Source of the DNA: Diphasiastrum complanatum
Lineage: Eukaryota; Streptophyta; Lycopodiopsida; Lycopodiales; Lycopodiaceae
NCBI GenBank assembly: GCA_029204225.1
Contig: CM055096.1
Span: 77,176,828-77,240,827 of the forward strand
DNA length: 64,000 nucleotides
Direction of reading: 5' to 3'
The notes under the pieces were generated by a model, which was given only the letters and a program-made list of their open reading frames with translations, did not search any database and was not told the origin of the DNA. The translations under genes and the position numbers were made by a program. This document shows, piece by piece, positions 11,633-23,165 of the stretch. Positions within the stretch are counted from its first letter, which is position 1. Each line of letters begins with the position of its first letter.

Positions 11633-12913
11633 ATGTCATCCATGGGTGGATATTTGATGGAATCAAGTGAGAGACTCACTTCCACAAAATTATTCCATTT
11701 GGAAAGTGAGAATGGAATCACTCCTAGTGATCCATGATCTATTTGACATAGTTCAAGGAGTTGAGGAAGAGCCTCAAACTCCCCAAGAACAAGCCAAATA
11801 CAAGAATAGAGCAAGATTAGCTCTACATTGCATAAAGTTAAATGTATGCAATGACCTCTTGAAAGAGGTGTCTTCTTGTACCTCATCCAAAGAGGCTTGG
11901 GATTCATTAAAGAGCATCTATGAATTCAATAATACTTCAAGAATCCTCATGCTAAGAAATCAAGTTTTCCAAAGCATGACAAAAAGTGGAGAGAGTGGAC
12001 AAGAGTATGTCCTTAGGATCAAGTTTCTAACAAGGAGCTAAGTGCAATAGGAGAGAAGATCCAAGATCAAGAGCTAATACAAATCATCTTGAATGGTCTA
12101 GGTGATGATTTCACCAAGTTAGTCCAATCAATTGTCGTTCAAGACACTTTTCCATCCATTGAAAAGTTGCACAATGTTCTTGTGGCCGAGGAGAGTAGGC
12201 TTCTACACCTCAAGACAAGAATGGATGGCATGTCACTTAATGGAGGAGAGGAGAAAGCAAACTTTACATCTAAAGGCAAGAAGAAGCAACATCCATTCAA
12301 GAAGAATCAAGGCAAGGAGGCCGAGATGAAGAATGGAGGATCTACTTTTAAAGGCAAGGTGAAGAACAAGGCAAAACTCAAGTGTTTCTTTTGTGGAAAG
12401 AAAGGACACTATGCTTCAGAATGCTACTTGAAGAAGAATCAACAAGCCAATGGAGATCAAGGGAAAATTGCTCAAGAGGAAGAAGATGAGGATGGATTCA
12501 ACACATCCTTAATGGTTGCATCTACACCAACTTCAAGTCAAGACACATGGTGGATAGATAGTGGGGCTAGTTCCCACATGTCTTTTAACAAGCATTATTT
12601 TTCTACTCTTCTATCTTGTAATGACTCTAAGGAGTCAATATACACTGCTAGTGATCAAGCATGCAAGATAGATGGCATAGGATCTATACCTCTTTGCTTA
12701 GGCACATCTAAAAGGATAGATCTAGATAATGTTTTGTATGTTCCTACCATTTCAAGAAACTTGCTTAGTGTAGGACAATTGATGGACAATGGACTAGATG
12801 TACATTTCAAGAATGAAGTTTGTTCCATCTTGAAAAATGATAAGTTCATAGCTAGTGGCATTAACAAGGTAGACTTTTCAATTTGGATGCTAATGTTGCA
12901 AATGAAAGTGTGA
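11633..12913 (+). pseudogene. Copia gag and protease of element C
   Basis: An ATG at 11633 opens the Gag, but a frame change near 11660 moves it to the frame at 11667-12041 (NYSIWKVRMESLL, ARLALHCIKLN, EAWDSLKSIYEF). A second indel near 12026 moves it to 12089-12913 (LNGLGDDFTKLVQS, PSIEKLHNVLVAEE). The CCHC knuckle CFFCGKKGHYASEC and the protease signature WWIDSGASSHMS are intact, as is VLYVPTISRNLLSVGQL. A third indel near 12870 ends the frame. Apart from these indels the protein is well kept, so this is a fairly recent loss. Confidence 0.85.
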
Positions 12914-13825
12914 ACTTGGCTAGGGAGGAGCTAACTCAAGTGGAGCTTTGGCATAAGAGATTAGGCCATCCTAATCTTCAATCTATGGAGTCAATGGCAA
13001 GCAAGAAACTAGCTCTCGGCCTACCAAGAGCTTTCAAGAAGTGTGGAAAGATGTGTGAGGCATGTGGCCTTGCAAAGTCACACAAATTCTCTGACAAGAG
13101 ATCTTCATCAAGATCTCTCTCTCCCTTGGATCTCATACATTTTGATGTACATAGTTTCTCACATGCAAGTAACGGAGGTGCCTTGATGTATGTAACTTTT
13201 ATAGATTATTGTACTAGATTCACATGGATTGAGTTACTATCAAAGAAAAGTCTTGTTTATGAAGCTTTCATTAAGTTCAAGTCTCTAGTAGAGAAACAAC
13301 TTAGTACTTCCATCAAAGCATGAAGATGTGATAATGGAGGAGAGTACACCTCCAATAAAATGAAAGACTTTTGTGAGATCAATGGCATTAAATTGCAATA
13401 CACTTGTTCCTACATCCCCAAGCAAAATGGGGTGGCCGTGAGAAAAAATAGGAGTCTATGTGAGTGTGCAAAGTCTTTAAGACTTGATGCATCACTTCCC
13501 ATCTCATTTCTGGGAGAAGCTATAACATGTGCTAATAACTTGTGTAATAGACTTCCTAGTAGTGCTATAGATGGGATCTCACCTTATCAAGCCTTGTTTG
13601 ATAAGAAACACAATGTAAAAGATTTTAAGATCTTTGGATGTATTTGTTATATTCACATACCTTTGGAGACAAGAAGGAAGGAAGATGCTACCTCCTTCAA
13701 AGGGATCTTTATTGGCTATGGAGAAAATAGCAAGGGCTATAGGATATATGATCCTATATCCAAGAAAGTAAAGGTAAGCAAGGATGTACTTTTTGATGAG
13801 TCACAATTTGCTAAGAGCTTGTCAA
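12883..13825 (+). pseudogene. Copia integrase of element C
   Basis: The HHCC region (LWHKRLGHPNLQSM, then CEACGLAKSHKF) is complete. The catalytic core begins with HFDVHS, supplying the first Asp. A TGA at 13321-13323 precedes RCDNGGEY, the second Asp. The Glu is replaced by Val (NGVAVRKNRS against NGVAERKNR), a one-base change that removes the third catalytic residue. The C-terminal part (KIFGCICYIHIP, IGYGENSKGYRIYDP, SKDVLFDES) is open. The stop plus the Glu-to-Val change make the enzyme dead. Confidence 0.85.
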
Positions 13826-14381
13826 ATGGATCTAACCCATTGTGCATTGAAGATCTTGACAAACCCGAGGAGGATCTTGACAAACCTGAGGATGGAGACA
13901 TGGATCCAAGTCAAAAGGGACCGAGAAGATCATCAAGAAGCAAGGCCGAGCCCTCAAGGCTCACCTATGTGGACAAGGGAAAGCAAAAGGAAGACTCTAC
14001 ACCTTCTACCTCTTACTCTTTCTTAGCTACATTGCTTGAAGAACCATCATCTTCTGAAGAAGCATATAAATCTAAAGTTTGGAGAGATGCAATGCAAGTA
14101 GAGTATGATGCATTAGAAGAAAATCATACTTGGAATCTTGTAAATCTTCCAAGAGGGAAGAAACCACTTGCATGTAAGTGGATTTATAGAATAAAGTACA
14201 ATCAAGATGGATCTATTAGTAAGTACAAATCTAGGCTTGTTGCTAAGGGATTTCTTCAAATTAAAGGATTGGATTATGAAGAAACATTTGCATCTGTAGC
14301 TAAGCCTGTAACTATTAGATTATTCATTTGCATTGCTACTTTGTTCAAGTGGGATCTCTACCAAATGGATGTGACAAATGC
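13826..14381 (+). pseudogene. Copia RT, first part, of element C
   Basis: Open frame continuing from integrase: a linker, then WRDAMQVEYDALEENHTWNL, KYKSRLVAKGF and YEETFASVAKPVTIRL, ending in DLYQMDVTNA at the point where element D begins. About 70 residues of the usual RT (the block with YGLKQ) are missing between here and the continuation at 18799. Confidence 0.85.
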
Positions 14382-14726
14382 CATTCTCATTCACAAAGTA
14401 ATGAAGAACCAAAGTTTTGTAGATATCTCATGCTTGGTTGGATCTAAGCTGTTTTTTCTTGTTATCTCTCTAGCTCTCTCTCTCTCTCTCTAACTCGTGT
14501 TGAGACTAATGCTTATGCATTGTAATCTTGTACTTTTAATCATTCTTTGATTCATTGCTATCATAGTCTATTGATTAGCATGCTAGATTGTGAATTAGCC
14601 ATATCTTCTGAACTAGATCTTGTTGAACAATCTAGAATCAGGGTACTGTGCCAATCACAAAGCTTAATCAAGATCAGTCACTCTTGTGGACATTCCCCAC
14701 ACGTGTGAATTCTGGAATTTTCAACA
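14382..14726 (+). repeat. Truncated 5' LTR of element D
   Basis: Matches 18456-18798 at high identity; a CT microsatellite differs by one unit. It carries CACACGTGTG at 14698-14707 and ends in ...TTTCAACA before the primer-binding site. Confidence 0.85.
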
Positions 14727-14739
14727 TGGTATCAGAGCC
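14727..14739 (+). promoter_or_regulatory. Primer-binding site of element D
   Basis: TGGTATCAGAGCC, a perfect match to the complement of the initiator tRNA-Met 3' end, directly after the LTR. Confidence 0.9.
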
Positions 14740-15496
14740 TCATTAAGCTTTGCATGCAAATTTCCCTGATAGTACAAGAAATTGAGAGATAAACAAGCAA
14801 AAAAAACAGTTTTTCATCTTTTCTAACATTTCTCTAAAGTGTAATTGGATCAAATCGGACCTGAACTGAATTTTCAGACTTGAATTGAGGTAGTACGGAA
14901 TTCTGGAATTCCGCACGTGTGAAAATCAAGGATTTTTAGTCCCTTTGTTTTCCTTGCTGATAGATCCAAAGATAGCAGTGTTATAGCTTGATGGAAAGCT
15001 TATGATCTGTACTTTTCGTAGAAATTAAAATCAAATCAATCTAAAGTGTCTAGCAAGAGATATAAGCTCTTAAAGAGGATTAGGATAGGTCCAAAATCTG
15101 AGTGACAACATTTTGATTTTAATCAATTTTTACTTTGTTCTGAATTCATGGTTTTGAGCATCCTACACAAGAAACTAAAGATCAAGACTGAGTTTGAAGT
15201 AATTGAATACCCTTTGAGTCTTCTGAGTGTCAATAGTGTTTTCTTTTGTTGCATTTCAAATGTGCCAAAAGTAGGATTCAAACTAACCAAAGTGTCTCAA
15301 TCCACTTTGTGTATCTGATCTAGTTAGCTTGTCTTGTGGAATATTTGAGATCTGTCTCAAATACAGTTGCATGTGTTTCACATAGGAAGGTAGTATTTTT
15401 TTTAGAATTACCTATAGTGAAAAAGAGCAGCAACTCTAAGTCAGATAGGAACAAGCTCAAACATATTGCAGTCCAATTACAAGAGTCTTCACATTC
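14740..15496 (+). other. 5' leader of element D, no gene
   Basis: AT-rich leader of about 750 bp without a coding frame on the element strand. Confidence 0.6.
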
Positions 15497-16876
15497 ATGA
15501 CATCTGTAGGAGATTGTCTCTTTCAAGCTAGTGAAAGACTATACACCTTTAACTATTCAGTTTGGAAGGATAGGATAGAATCCTTGTTGATTCTCTATGG
15601 TGTAATGGATATTATAACTGGAATTGAAGTTGAACCTGTAGCTTTGGGTGAGGCTCAGAGATTCAAGAAGAGAGCAAGAATTGCTCTACATATCATCAAA
15701 TTGAACATCTCTGATGAGATGTTGAGAGAGATTAGTTCATGCACCTCAGCAAAGGAGACTTGGGAGACTCTGAAGAAGCTTCAAGAAGCTGAGATCAAGT
15801 CAAGAAAGAGGAGTAAGAACCAGTATTCTCGTGCCTTCACCAAGAAAAAAGCAAAGAACAAAGACTATGGTGGAGTAGAAGATGAGTCAGCTCATCCTTC
15901 TAACTTCAAGAAGAAGACACAAGAAGTTCAAACCAGTTGTATCATAGAAGACTCACATGCAAGTTGTGGGGAGGCATCTCTTCTGATGTCTAGTTTTTCT
16001 TCTTTACCTTTTAATGATGTATCATGGTATATTGATAGTGGAGCAACAACTCATATGAGTTGCTCCAAAGATTCTTTTGTTTCTATTGAATCTGTTCTAG
16101 ATCCTAAGAAATCAATATACACAGTAGTTGGTGATGCATTAGCAATTGAAGATGTTGAAAGTTGTTCCTTAAAACTTACATCTTCTATGAATTTTACACT
16201 TTCCAATGTTCTCTGTGTGCCTAATCTCACAAAGAGTGTGATTAGTATAGGAAAGTTGTTAGATGATGGTTATGAACTGGATTTCAATATCAATGGTTGT
16301 TTCATAAAGAAAGAAGATAAGATCCTTGCAAGTGGATTTAAATATGGAGGTATTTTCAAGCTAGATGTGCATGAAAATTCAAGTTTACGTGATGCTGCAT
16401 TGTTGACTTATGTTTCCAAGGAGGAGCTATGGCATAAGAAGTTGTATGTTTCCAACTTCAGGTCTATGCCTATTATAGTCAAGGAGATCAAGCCGAGAGT
16501 GGCTTATTTTATGGCAAAATCACTTATGGATCCATATTTAATGTCTTCTAAAAAGATAGAACATTTATCAGTAAGCAAGGAAGGCGTTTCTTGCTTTGCA
16601 TGTACTATTGATGGATCCACAAGTTACATTTGGATGTGTCTTGTCTCTTCAAGTTTTTTGGTGCATGTGTATGTTCCATCATGCAAAACTTTATGGAGTT
16701 ATGAAGCTAATGGAAGGAGTGCACTTTATGAAGTCTTGTTCAGTTATAAGCCTAAGGTTGTATACCTCAGTGTTCTTGAAGACTATTGCTTTGTATGTGG
16801 TTGGAAAGAAAGAAGGATGGTGATCCTAGTCTGTGGATCATGGTTGGATGCTTATCCACCAAGGAAGGCTACATAG
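15497..16876 (+). CDS. Gag-protease-like ORF of non-autonomous element D
   Basis: A 459-aa open frame from ATG 15497. Residues 1-90 are the Copia Gag N-terminus (YTFNYSVWKDRIESLL, SCTSAKETWETL). The rest of Gag and the zinc knuckle are missing. Residues near 175-190 hold an intact protease motif WYIDSGATTHMSC. LWHKKL at about residue 312 starts a pre-integrase region that loses its zinc ligands. What follows keeps integrase spacing but not its residues (FACTIDGSTSYIW in place of FIDDYSRxxW; VLFSYKPKVVYLSVLEDYCFV in place of the FGC block). The frame stays open although the catalytic residues are gone. The protein may still be made, but it cannot integrate DNA. Confidence 0.6.
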   Translation: MTSVGDCLFQASERLYTFNYSVWKDRIESLLILYGVMDIITGIEVEPVALGEAQRFKKRARIALHIIKLNISDEMLREISSCTSAKETWETLKKLQEAEIKSRKRSKNQYSRAFTKKKAKNKDYGGVEDESAHPSNFKKKTQEVQTSCIIEDSHASCGEASLLMSSFSSLPFNDVSWYIDSGATTHMSCSKDSFVSIESVLDPKKSIYTVVGDALAIEDVESCSLKLTSSMNFTLSNVLCVPNLTKSVISIGKLLDDGYELDFNINGCFIKKEDKILASGFKYGGIFKLDVHENSSLRDAALLTYVSKEELWHKKLYVSNFRSMPIIVKEIKPRVAYFMAKSLMDPYLMSSKKIEHLSVSKEGVSCFACTIDGSTSYIWMCLVSSSFLVHVYVPSCKTLWSYEANGRSALYEVLFSYKPKVVYLSVLEDYCFVCGWKERRMVILVCGSWLDAYPPRKAT

Positions 16877-17376
16877 CCTTTACACTCTCTATCTCGAAGG
16901 TGTTTGAGCATGGAGAAGTTCTTGATTTTGAAGATCTATTTTCTATCTTGGAAGTGGCCGAGAGCACAGTGTTTCATTGTGCATCACAAGTCATTACTAT
17001 GGCAAGTAATCAAGTTGTGATGAGGTCAAGATTTGAGGAGGAGTATCCTCAACATGCATGTCCAAGGAGATCTTCATCATTGTACAAGGCCGAGTCCTTG
17101 TTGATCTTATTTCATGGAAAAGAAAAGAAAAATAAAGGTGGTTTTCATTTTGTTTTACTCACCTATTGTTCTTTTTCTTTGATTAATGATGTATCTTGCT
17201 TAATTGAGATTTGCTTATCTCAAAGATCAAGTAAGACTATTCTGTTTTTGAATGAAGTCTTTAGTTTGGAATTACTTTTTGTCTTTTGTGACTTGATTAT
17301 GTTTCCAAAACATCTAGAAAGCAAGATGTTGTACCATCATTTGTATGCTCTTAAATTGAGTAAGAGCCTTGTATGA
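16786..17376 (+). CDS. Second ORF of element D, integrase-C/RT-like but degenerate
   Basis: A 196-aa frame that overlaps the previous one by about 90 bp in the -1 frame. Its start (ERKKDGDPSLWIMVGCLSTKEGY) resembles the Copia integrase C-terminus (R-x-K-x-DP...GY-x-KGYR). The rest is not recognisable. Just downstream of it (17430-17510) the DNA is similar to 55200-55290 in element F (AAACTTCTTRTGAGRNTAAG, then GTGAAGCATCC), so D and F descend from the same kind of non-autonomous element. Overlap by -1 frame could be chance, a mutation or programmed shifting. Confidence 0.4.
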   Translation: MLCMWLERKKDGDPSLWIMVGCLSTKEGYIAFTLSISKVFEHGEVLDFEDLFSILEVAESTVFHCASQVITMASNQVVMRSRFEEEYPQHACPRRSSSLYKAESLLILFHGKEKKNKGGFHFVLLTYCSFSLINDVSCLIEICLSQRSSKTILFLNEVFSLELLFVFCDLIMFPKHLESKMLYHHLYALKLSKSLV

Positions 17377-17936
17377 GTTTAGTACTCATAGTTTGAAAAA
17401 AGGAGTTTTTTCATGTATTGAGGCATATTGTAAACTTCTTGTGAGGTTAAGTGAAGCATCCACTGAGGACACTCACACCCTCAAGAAAGTATTTAGCCTT
17501 AATTTGATCTAAGTATGGTTTCAAGATTAGATCCATTTTGGATAGAGTTAATATCTAGTAAAGCTAGTATGCCTAATCTTGAATATTGCTCATGGTACAA
17601 TCTTGATCTTTATGATCTTTGTGGTCATGATGAAGCATGGAAGCCTCAGATTTTTTAGTTTTTCTTGCAACCAACTTCATGCATGTGGACTTTGCATACC
17701 CAGGATCGACATCAGACATGCAGGAGATACATTGGCATAGTAGCTGGTTGGTGGAATATTTTTCAAAGACATTTGGAAAAGATTTCTATCAAAGAGAACT
17801 TATCATGGATTTGGTAAGCATATTGCTATGATGGATTCTTTGTTCATCTTCACTTCAAATGCAAAGCAAAGAATCCAAACTCAAAGGATCTTCACCAACA
17901 TTAGATAGATATATTTTAAGGAGGAGTGATAAAAAC
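17377..17936 (+). other. 3' untranslated part and polypurine tract of element D
   Basis: No open frame of note. The tract AAGGAGGAG at 17928-17936 immediately precedes the 3' LTR and is the likely plus-strand primer. Confidence 0.6.
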
Positions 17937-18798
17937 TGTAAAACATATCTATCATCTGTTATTAATGTTTGGGGGACCCTACCCATGTAAATATTTTGTA
18001 CATATCCAAGGTATGTGAATTGAGCACATATCCTTGTAGAATAGGGCGAGTTTGGGTTAGGTAGATCAAATTCCAGTGACATGCATAAAGTCTAGTTGGT
18101 CTAGTATGATATGCAATAATGTTGACAATGTATAGTTTGACATGCATATAGAGATTCACATGGAATTGGTCAATTATGACCTTGTAGAAACTCAAGCCAC
18201 AATAGATGCATAATGTCCTAAGTTTCCATAGTGACATGCAAAGCATGCAATCACTCTAATGGACACATGCATGTAGATTTGTACATGGCTAGTTGAGAAA
18301 TTGCCATTTGGAGAAAGTAGGTAGAAGTTAGGTGCAACCTATGCATACTAGCAGTTAGGTGTCAAGTTAATAGTTGTTTGCACTTGAATACGTGTAGGAT
18401 GTGCATTGAATGCAAGGATTACCATGAATTTTGGCTCTCCTATATATGTACATATCATTCTCATTCACAAAGTAATGAAGAACCAAAGTTTTGTAGCTAT
18501 CTCATGCTTGGTTGGATCTAAACTGTTTTTTCTTGTTATCTCTCTAGCTCTCTCTCTCTCTCTAACTCATGTTGAGGCTAATGCTTATGCATTGTAATCT
18601 TGTACTTTTAATCATTCTTTGATTCATTGCTATCATAATCTATTGATTAGCATGCTAGATTGTGAATTAGCCATATCTTCTGAACTAGATCTTGTTGAAC
18701 AATCTAGAATCAGGGTACTGTGTCAATCACAAAGCTTAATCAAGATCAGTCACTCTTGTGGACATTCCCCACACGTGTGAACTCTGGAATTTTCAACA
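17937..18798 (+). repeat. 3' LTR of element D
   Basis: Starts TGATAAAAACTG after a purine tract and ends TTTCAACA, 862 bp. Its last 343 bp match the left LTR remnant. CACACGTGTG lies at 18770-18779, near the 3' end. The RT gene of C resumes at 18799. Confidence 0.85.
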
Positions 18799-19846
18799 TC
18801 TTGGCTTTGTACTAAGTGCTTATGAACCTTCTTTATATTTCAAATGTAATGAAGGAATGATCATCATTTTGGTACTTTATGTTGATGACATCATTTTGAC
18901 ATGAAATGATGATGAAGGCATAAGCAAAGTAAAAATTGATTTATCTAGTGAGTTCAAGATGGTAGATCTAGGCTTCCTAAAGTTTATACTTGGGATAGAA
19001 GTGTCTAGAAGTAGCAGTTGTACTTTCATAAGTCAATCTAAGTATGCTACTTCCATTCTTGAAAGATTTGGTATGAAAGATTGTAAGGGGATTGACACCC
19101 CTATGGAGCATGTTGTGAAAGCAACTATTGAAGGTGATGAAGCATCCTTTGAGGACATCACCCTCTTTAGGAAGCTTATAGGCTCTCTAATCTATTTGAC
19201 CATCACTAGACCTGACCTAAGTTTTTGTGTAAGCAAGTTGAGTCAAAGTATGCAAGCTCCTTTAGTTCATCATTGGAAAAGTTCCAAGAGAGTACTTAGA
19301 TATGTTTCTAGTACTAGATTTTTTGGCACACTTTATGAAGGATCTAACTTGCACTTGAGAGCCTACTCGGATTCAGATTTTGCAGGTGACAAGATGGATA
19401 GGAAATCCATTAGTGAATTTGCAACATTTCTTTGTGGAGGAGTAATATCTTGGCTTTCCAAAAAGCAAGATACAATCTCACTATCTTCTTGTGAAGCCGA
19501 GTACAAGGCATTGCCTTCAACGACCAAAGAACTCCTATGGCTAAGAAGACTCTTGATGGAACTACATGTGCTAGAGGCCGAGGAGATCCCTTACATATTT
19601 TGTGACAATCAAGCTTCTCAACAAATCGCTTCAAATCCTATCTTCCATGCTAGAACAAAGCATATTGAGATAGCTCACCACTTTGTGAGGGAGAAGGTAC
19701 AATCCAAGGAGGTGCAACTACATCATGTACCATCATCCGAATGCATAGCTGATATCTTAACCAAGCCATTGTCCAAAGATCCATTTTTTAAGTTAAAATA
19801 TGCTCTTGAAATTGTAGATAGATGTACATTAAATTTGCCAAGTTAG
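18799..19846 (+). pseudogene. Copia RT end and RNase H of element C
   Basis: The frame resumes after element D with GFVLSAYEPSLYFK and the intact catalytic motif VLYVDDIILT, followed by an in-frame TGA at 18902-18904 where Gly is usual. The 295-aa frame 18959-19846 holds the rest: FILGIEVSRS, GSLIYLTITRPDLSF, YSDSDFAGDKMDRKS, KKQDTISLSSCEAEYKAL, HARTKHIEIAHHFVREK and CIADILTKPLSKDP. RNase H looks complete. Only the TGA and the deletion at the D junction break this half. Confidence 0.85.
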
Positions 19847-19850
19847 AAGT

Positions 19851-19859
19851 GAGGAGGAG
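19851..19859 (+). promoter_or_regulatory. Polypurine tract of element C
   Basis: GAGGAGGAG immediately before the LTR start; the expected plus-strand primer. Confidence 0.75.
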
Positions 19860-20723
19860 TGTTGAAAATTGTCACTTCTCACTTAACATTGGTTATTGTA
19901 AATATTGATCAAACACTAGAATAATGTTGATGATCTGATGTCACACGTGTGGAGCCTATTTCCACATGTGAAAGGATGTACTTTTCATATTTGTATATAT
20001 CTAAATTGATTTTGTATCAATCTAGTTAGTGTGAAGATGATATGACTAGTTTTTTAGTCAAGTTGACTAGTCACCTAGAAATTAGCTTTTCCTTGCATGT
20101 GCATGAGTAAATGCTCCCACATGGCAAGTGGATGTTCACACGTGTGTATAGAGTACTAGAAGATAATAGTTGACCATTTTCCTTAGATCCTATTTTGTAG
20201 GAAATATTCCTATATTCTAGGAGACTAGCTTTTTGGATTTTAGCCATATTCTAGAAGGTCAACTTTTGGATAAGGATCAAGGATGGATCAAATGGATAGA
20301 TCTGAGTGATGTGGCACTATTCACACATGTGAAGACCTGCTGGACTGTACCATACTTGTGGATGTACTTGATCCATAAAAGGATCATCATTTTGCTAAGA
20401 AGACTGATGAGACTTTTGCATTCTACACTTTTGTGAGGTTTCTAGTCATTTGTCTTTTGATTTCTATGAATGTTTGCTATCTAGGATTATTGTACTTGTT
20501 GTTTCAGGTGCAGGCCGTACTGTGGACAATACTCCACACGTGTGATGCCTCCTTCACTAATTAATGATGTGTTGATCCATTGCTCTTGCTTAAATCGAAG
20601 TGTAGTGAATCTAGATCAAGATCTAATGTGTAGAACTTGATAGATCCATTGATTAAGCAACCAATAACTCTCTATGATTGTAAAGTACAATCATGATTGT
20701 CCTAAAAGCTGTAAAATTTATTA
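19860..20723 (+). repeat. 3' LTR of element C
   Basis: Starts TGTTGAAAATT after the polypurine tract; its end matches the 5' remnant at 10953-11039. At 864 bp it carries three perfect copies of CACACGTGTG (19942-19951, 20137-20146, 20535-20544) and related CACATGTG sites, so it is unusually rich in E-box/G-box palindromes. Confidence 0.85.
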
Positions 20724-22744
20724 GGATCCATCTAGGAAGGCCAATTAGATCTAGATATTTCAATTTGTTAGAATGATTTTAGATCAATCTTAAAGTAACA
20801 GATCAGGACCCATAGAACATAGGGCGTAGATACGGATTTTGTCTTGACAAGTCTGATAGGCCACAACGGGTCTGATTTTTGGCAGCATACAGACTGTGGA
20901 GGCTGTAGTAAGTCTGATACAGGCCACAATAGAGCGCAATATGGAAACAGGGCCTCACTCCTATTCATGAGTTTTGGATCATGGTCTTTACACCTTGCTT
21001 TTGAACATAAATCAAGTCACTTTTTGAGTGCTAGTCGATGCATATCTTCATCATGAATCCAAGCTGTTGATCGCACTTCAAGTGGCTGGCTATAGCGCTT
21101 GCAGCTCAGCTCCTTTTGTACACTAGCATAGCAACCTTCTCCTTCTTCTGCTTCAAAAGCAAGCCTGACTATGCCTTTGACTGGGGTTTCTGGCTGCCTG
21201 TAGATCGCGATCCCTGAAAATCACAAAATTGGCTACGAACTCCTTGTAGATATGCTTCTTTCTAGGATAATATTCCATTTTCCTTTTTTGAAACCTTCCT
21301 AATGGGAGTTCCTTAAGCAAATGCTTATACCTAGGGTTAAAACTCTGCTTCTTTCAAGGAAAATAATGTTGTCATGCATATAGCTATTGAGAAGCATGCT
21401 TGCTATGAATCAATTGCATATGACTTAGAAAAAGAAAATGTGCATGCAACACACTTTTTTTCCATTCACCAAATGTGTTTTGCTATTTTCAGTGCATGCA
21501 TGATTACTTACATGCAGGACAGTTGGGCCTTTAATTAAGGTCCAAACTTGAAAATTTTCGGCCACCATCGCAACTTGTCTTTAACATTGACTTTCTTCCA
21601 AACTCCATTGATCGACCTCAACACATAGTATTGACTTTGCAAGGCAAGACAAGGCCAAACCCAGATCAATATTTAGCATTCAGTTATGTTTCTAATTTCT
21701 TATTAATTCCATATCCTTTTACAGCTTTGTTAAGCTTTCATTTGCACCAATTTGCAAGCAATTTAAGTAAAAGATGCAAAACATTTTGCAAATTTCCCAT
21801 AAGCTATCAAAATAGGTGACTACAAATTGGCTTTCTCTTTGAATTTTTTAGACTTGATTTGAGTCTTTCATCCTAGTTTCTCAAGATAAGCTAAAGCATT
21901 GTTTTAGCTTTGATCCGATCCATATGGCAGGTCATTTGGATTAGGATTCATAAAGTTATGACAAATCCTGATTTCTAGCTCTAGCTTTACTAGTTTTTCT
22001 TCGTTCAAAATTTTTAGATTCATTCTATTGTAAATTTGGCCTGCCAAATCACGTTCAATCATTGATCTGATTCTATGGGTTGATAGAGCTTGTTCTTAGC
22101 TTTCTAGAGGTATTTTGCTTTTGTGATTTGGTGTTGGCTGATTTTGCAGAATCCCTTGAGATACTGGGCCAGTGCCATCCAAGAGCATATTTCACCTTAG
22201 ACCGAAGAGGTCTTTGAAGAAGGAGGGATGGATGAATAATGAGAGACGAGAAAGCACCTTCGAGATTTACATGCTTTCTCCGTTCAAGGGCACGTTCACA
22301 TTTTTTGGATTTTTCCAACAGTGGCAGACCGATGTCGGCAACTTATCATCAATCCTAAAAACAACTTTAAATATCCCAAGGACAATTACCCACTTTGTAC
22401 ATATACAAAGACTGGTGTAAATAACATTCAATGCTTGTAAGATATTTTTGAAGACACTTGTAAATATATACTACTAGCTAAATCAAGACACTTGTAAATA
22501 TATACTACTAGCTAAACCAAGCAATGTAAGTGTTGTTTTTAACATTATAATCAGAGTTCTTCTGTAGCCAGCATTATCACGCTCAACAAGCTGAAGTTAT
22601 CGGTTCAAGCCATTACTTCATCTATCATTGACAAACTCAAAGAGATAAGTACCATATTTGAAAATTCAACATGAAGGTTATACTACTAGCCAAAGAATTG
22701 TGGACGTCATTGATGGCACAAAGCTCAAACCAGAAGGTGATGCA
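20724..22744. other. Repeat-derived DNA without a recognisable gene
   Basis: No open frame with known motifs. A segment at 22193-22220 (ACCTTAGACCGAAGAGGTCT) recurs almost exactly at 46049-46075 (ACCTTAGACCGAGGAGGTCT), so both belong to one unnamed dispersed repeat. Confidence 0.4.
22451..22518. repeat. 34-bp tandem duplication
   Basis: Two head-to-tail copies of a 34-bp unit starting AAGACACTTGTAAATATATA, with one difference (AAATC against AAACC at the end). Confidence 0.9.
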
Positions 22745-23165
22745 GCCAGCATGTAGAGAGAGAAATAGGAATTGTGCCAATACCTTTGATTGCACACTCA
22801 CCATCATTGGCCTTGTAGATCACCTTCTTGTCAGTTTCATATGCTAACAAAGAAGTGAAGTACTCATTGTGAAAAGTCATGTGTGAGCTTGCACCACTAT
22901 CAAGTTACCATGGATCTAGATCTTCATCATTAGAAAGCATACATGAAGACATCACAAAAGCATCATCATTTAAATTGTGAACATCCAAACCATCTTCATC
23001 ATGAGTAAGATTTCCTTGCTTGTCTCCTTGATCTCTCTTCTTCTTGTAGCAATCACTTGCAAAGTGTCCTTTGATGCCACAATGAAAGCACTTTAGCTTT
23101 GACCTATCTTTATTTTTTCCATTTGAAGAAGCCTCCCCTTAATCTTGCCCTTTAGAACACTTACT
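22745..23165 (-). pseudogene. Copia zinc knuckle and protease fragment
   Basis: On the minus strand this reads CFHCGIKGHFASDC (a complete CCHC knuckle) and, after a linker, LDSGASSHMTFHNEYF with a stop just before it, then IYKANDGECAIKGIGTIPI. It is very close to element E (50480-50810: CFYCGIKGHFASEC, DSGASSHMTFHKEYF, NDGECAIKGIGTI). Both ends are cut, with no LTR nearby. Confidence 0.75.

Larger units (their letters stand above)
14382..18798 (+). mobile_element. Non-autonomous Copia element D inside element C
   Basis: An LTR remnant (14382-14726), a primer-binding site, a leader, two long ORFs, a purine tract and a full LTR (17937-18798) define the element. It sits inside the RT gene of C, whose RT resumes at 18799. 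The first 520 bp or so of its left LTR are gone together with about 70 codons of C, so one deletion probably took both. Gag lacks its middle and its zinc knuckle, and integrase and RT motifs are not functional. Confidence 0.75.
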
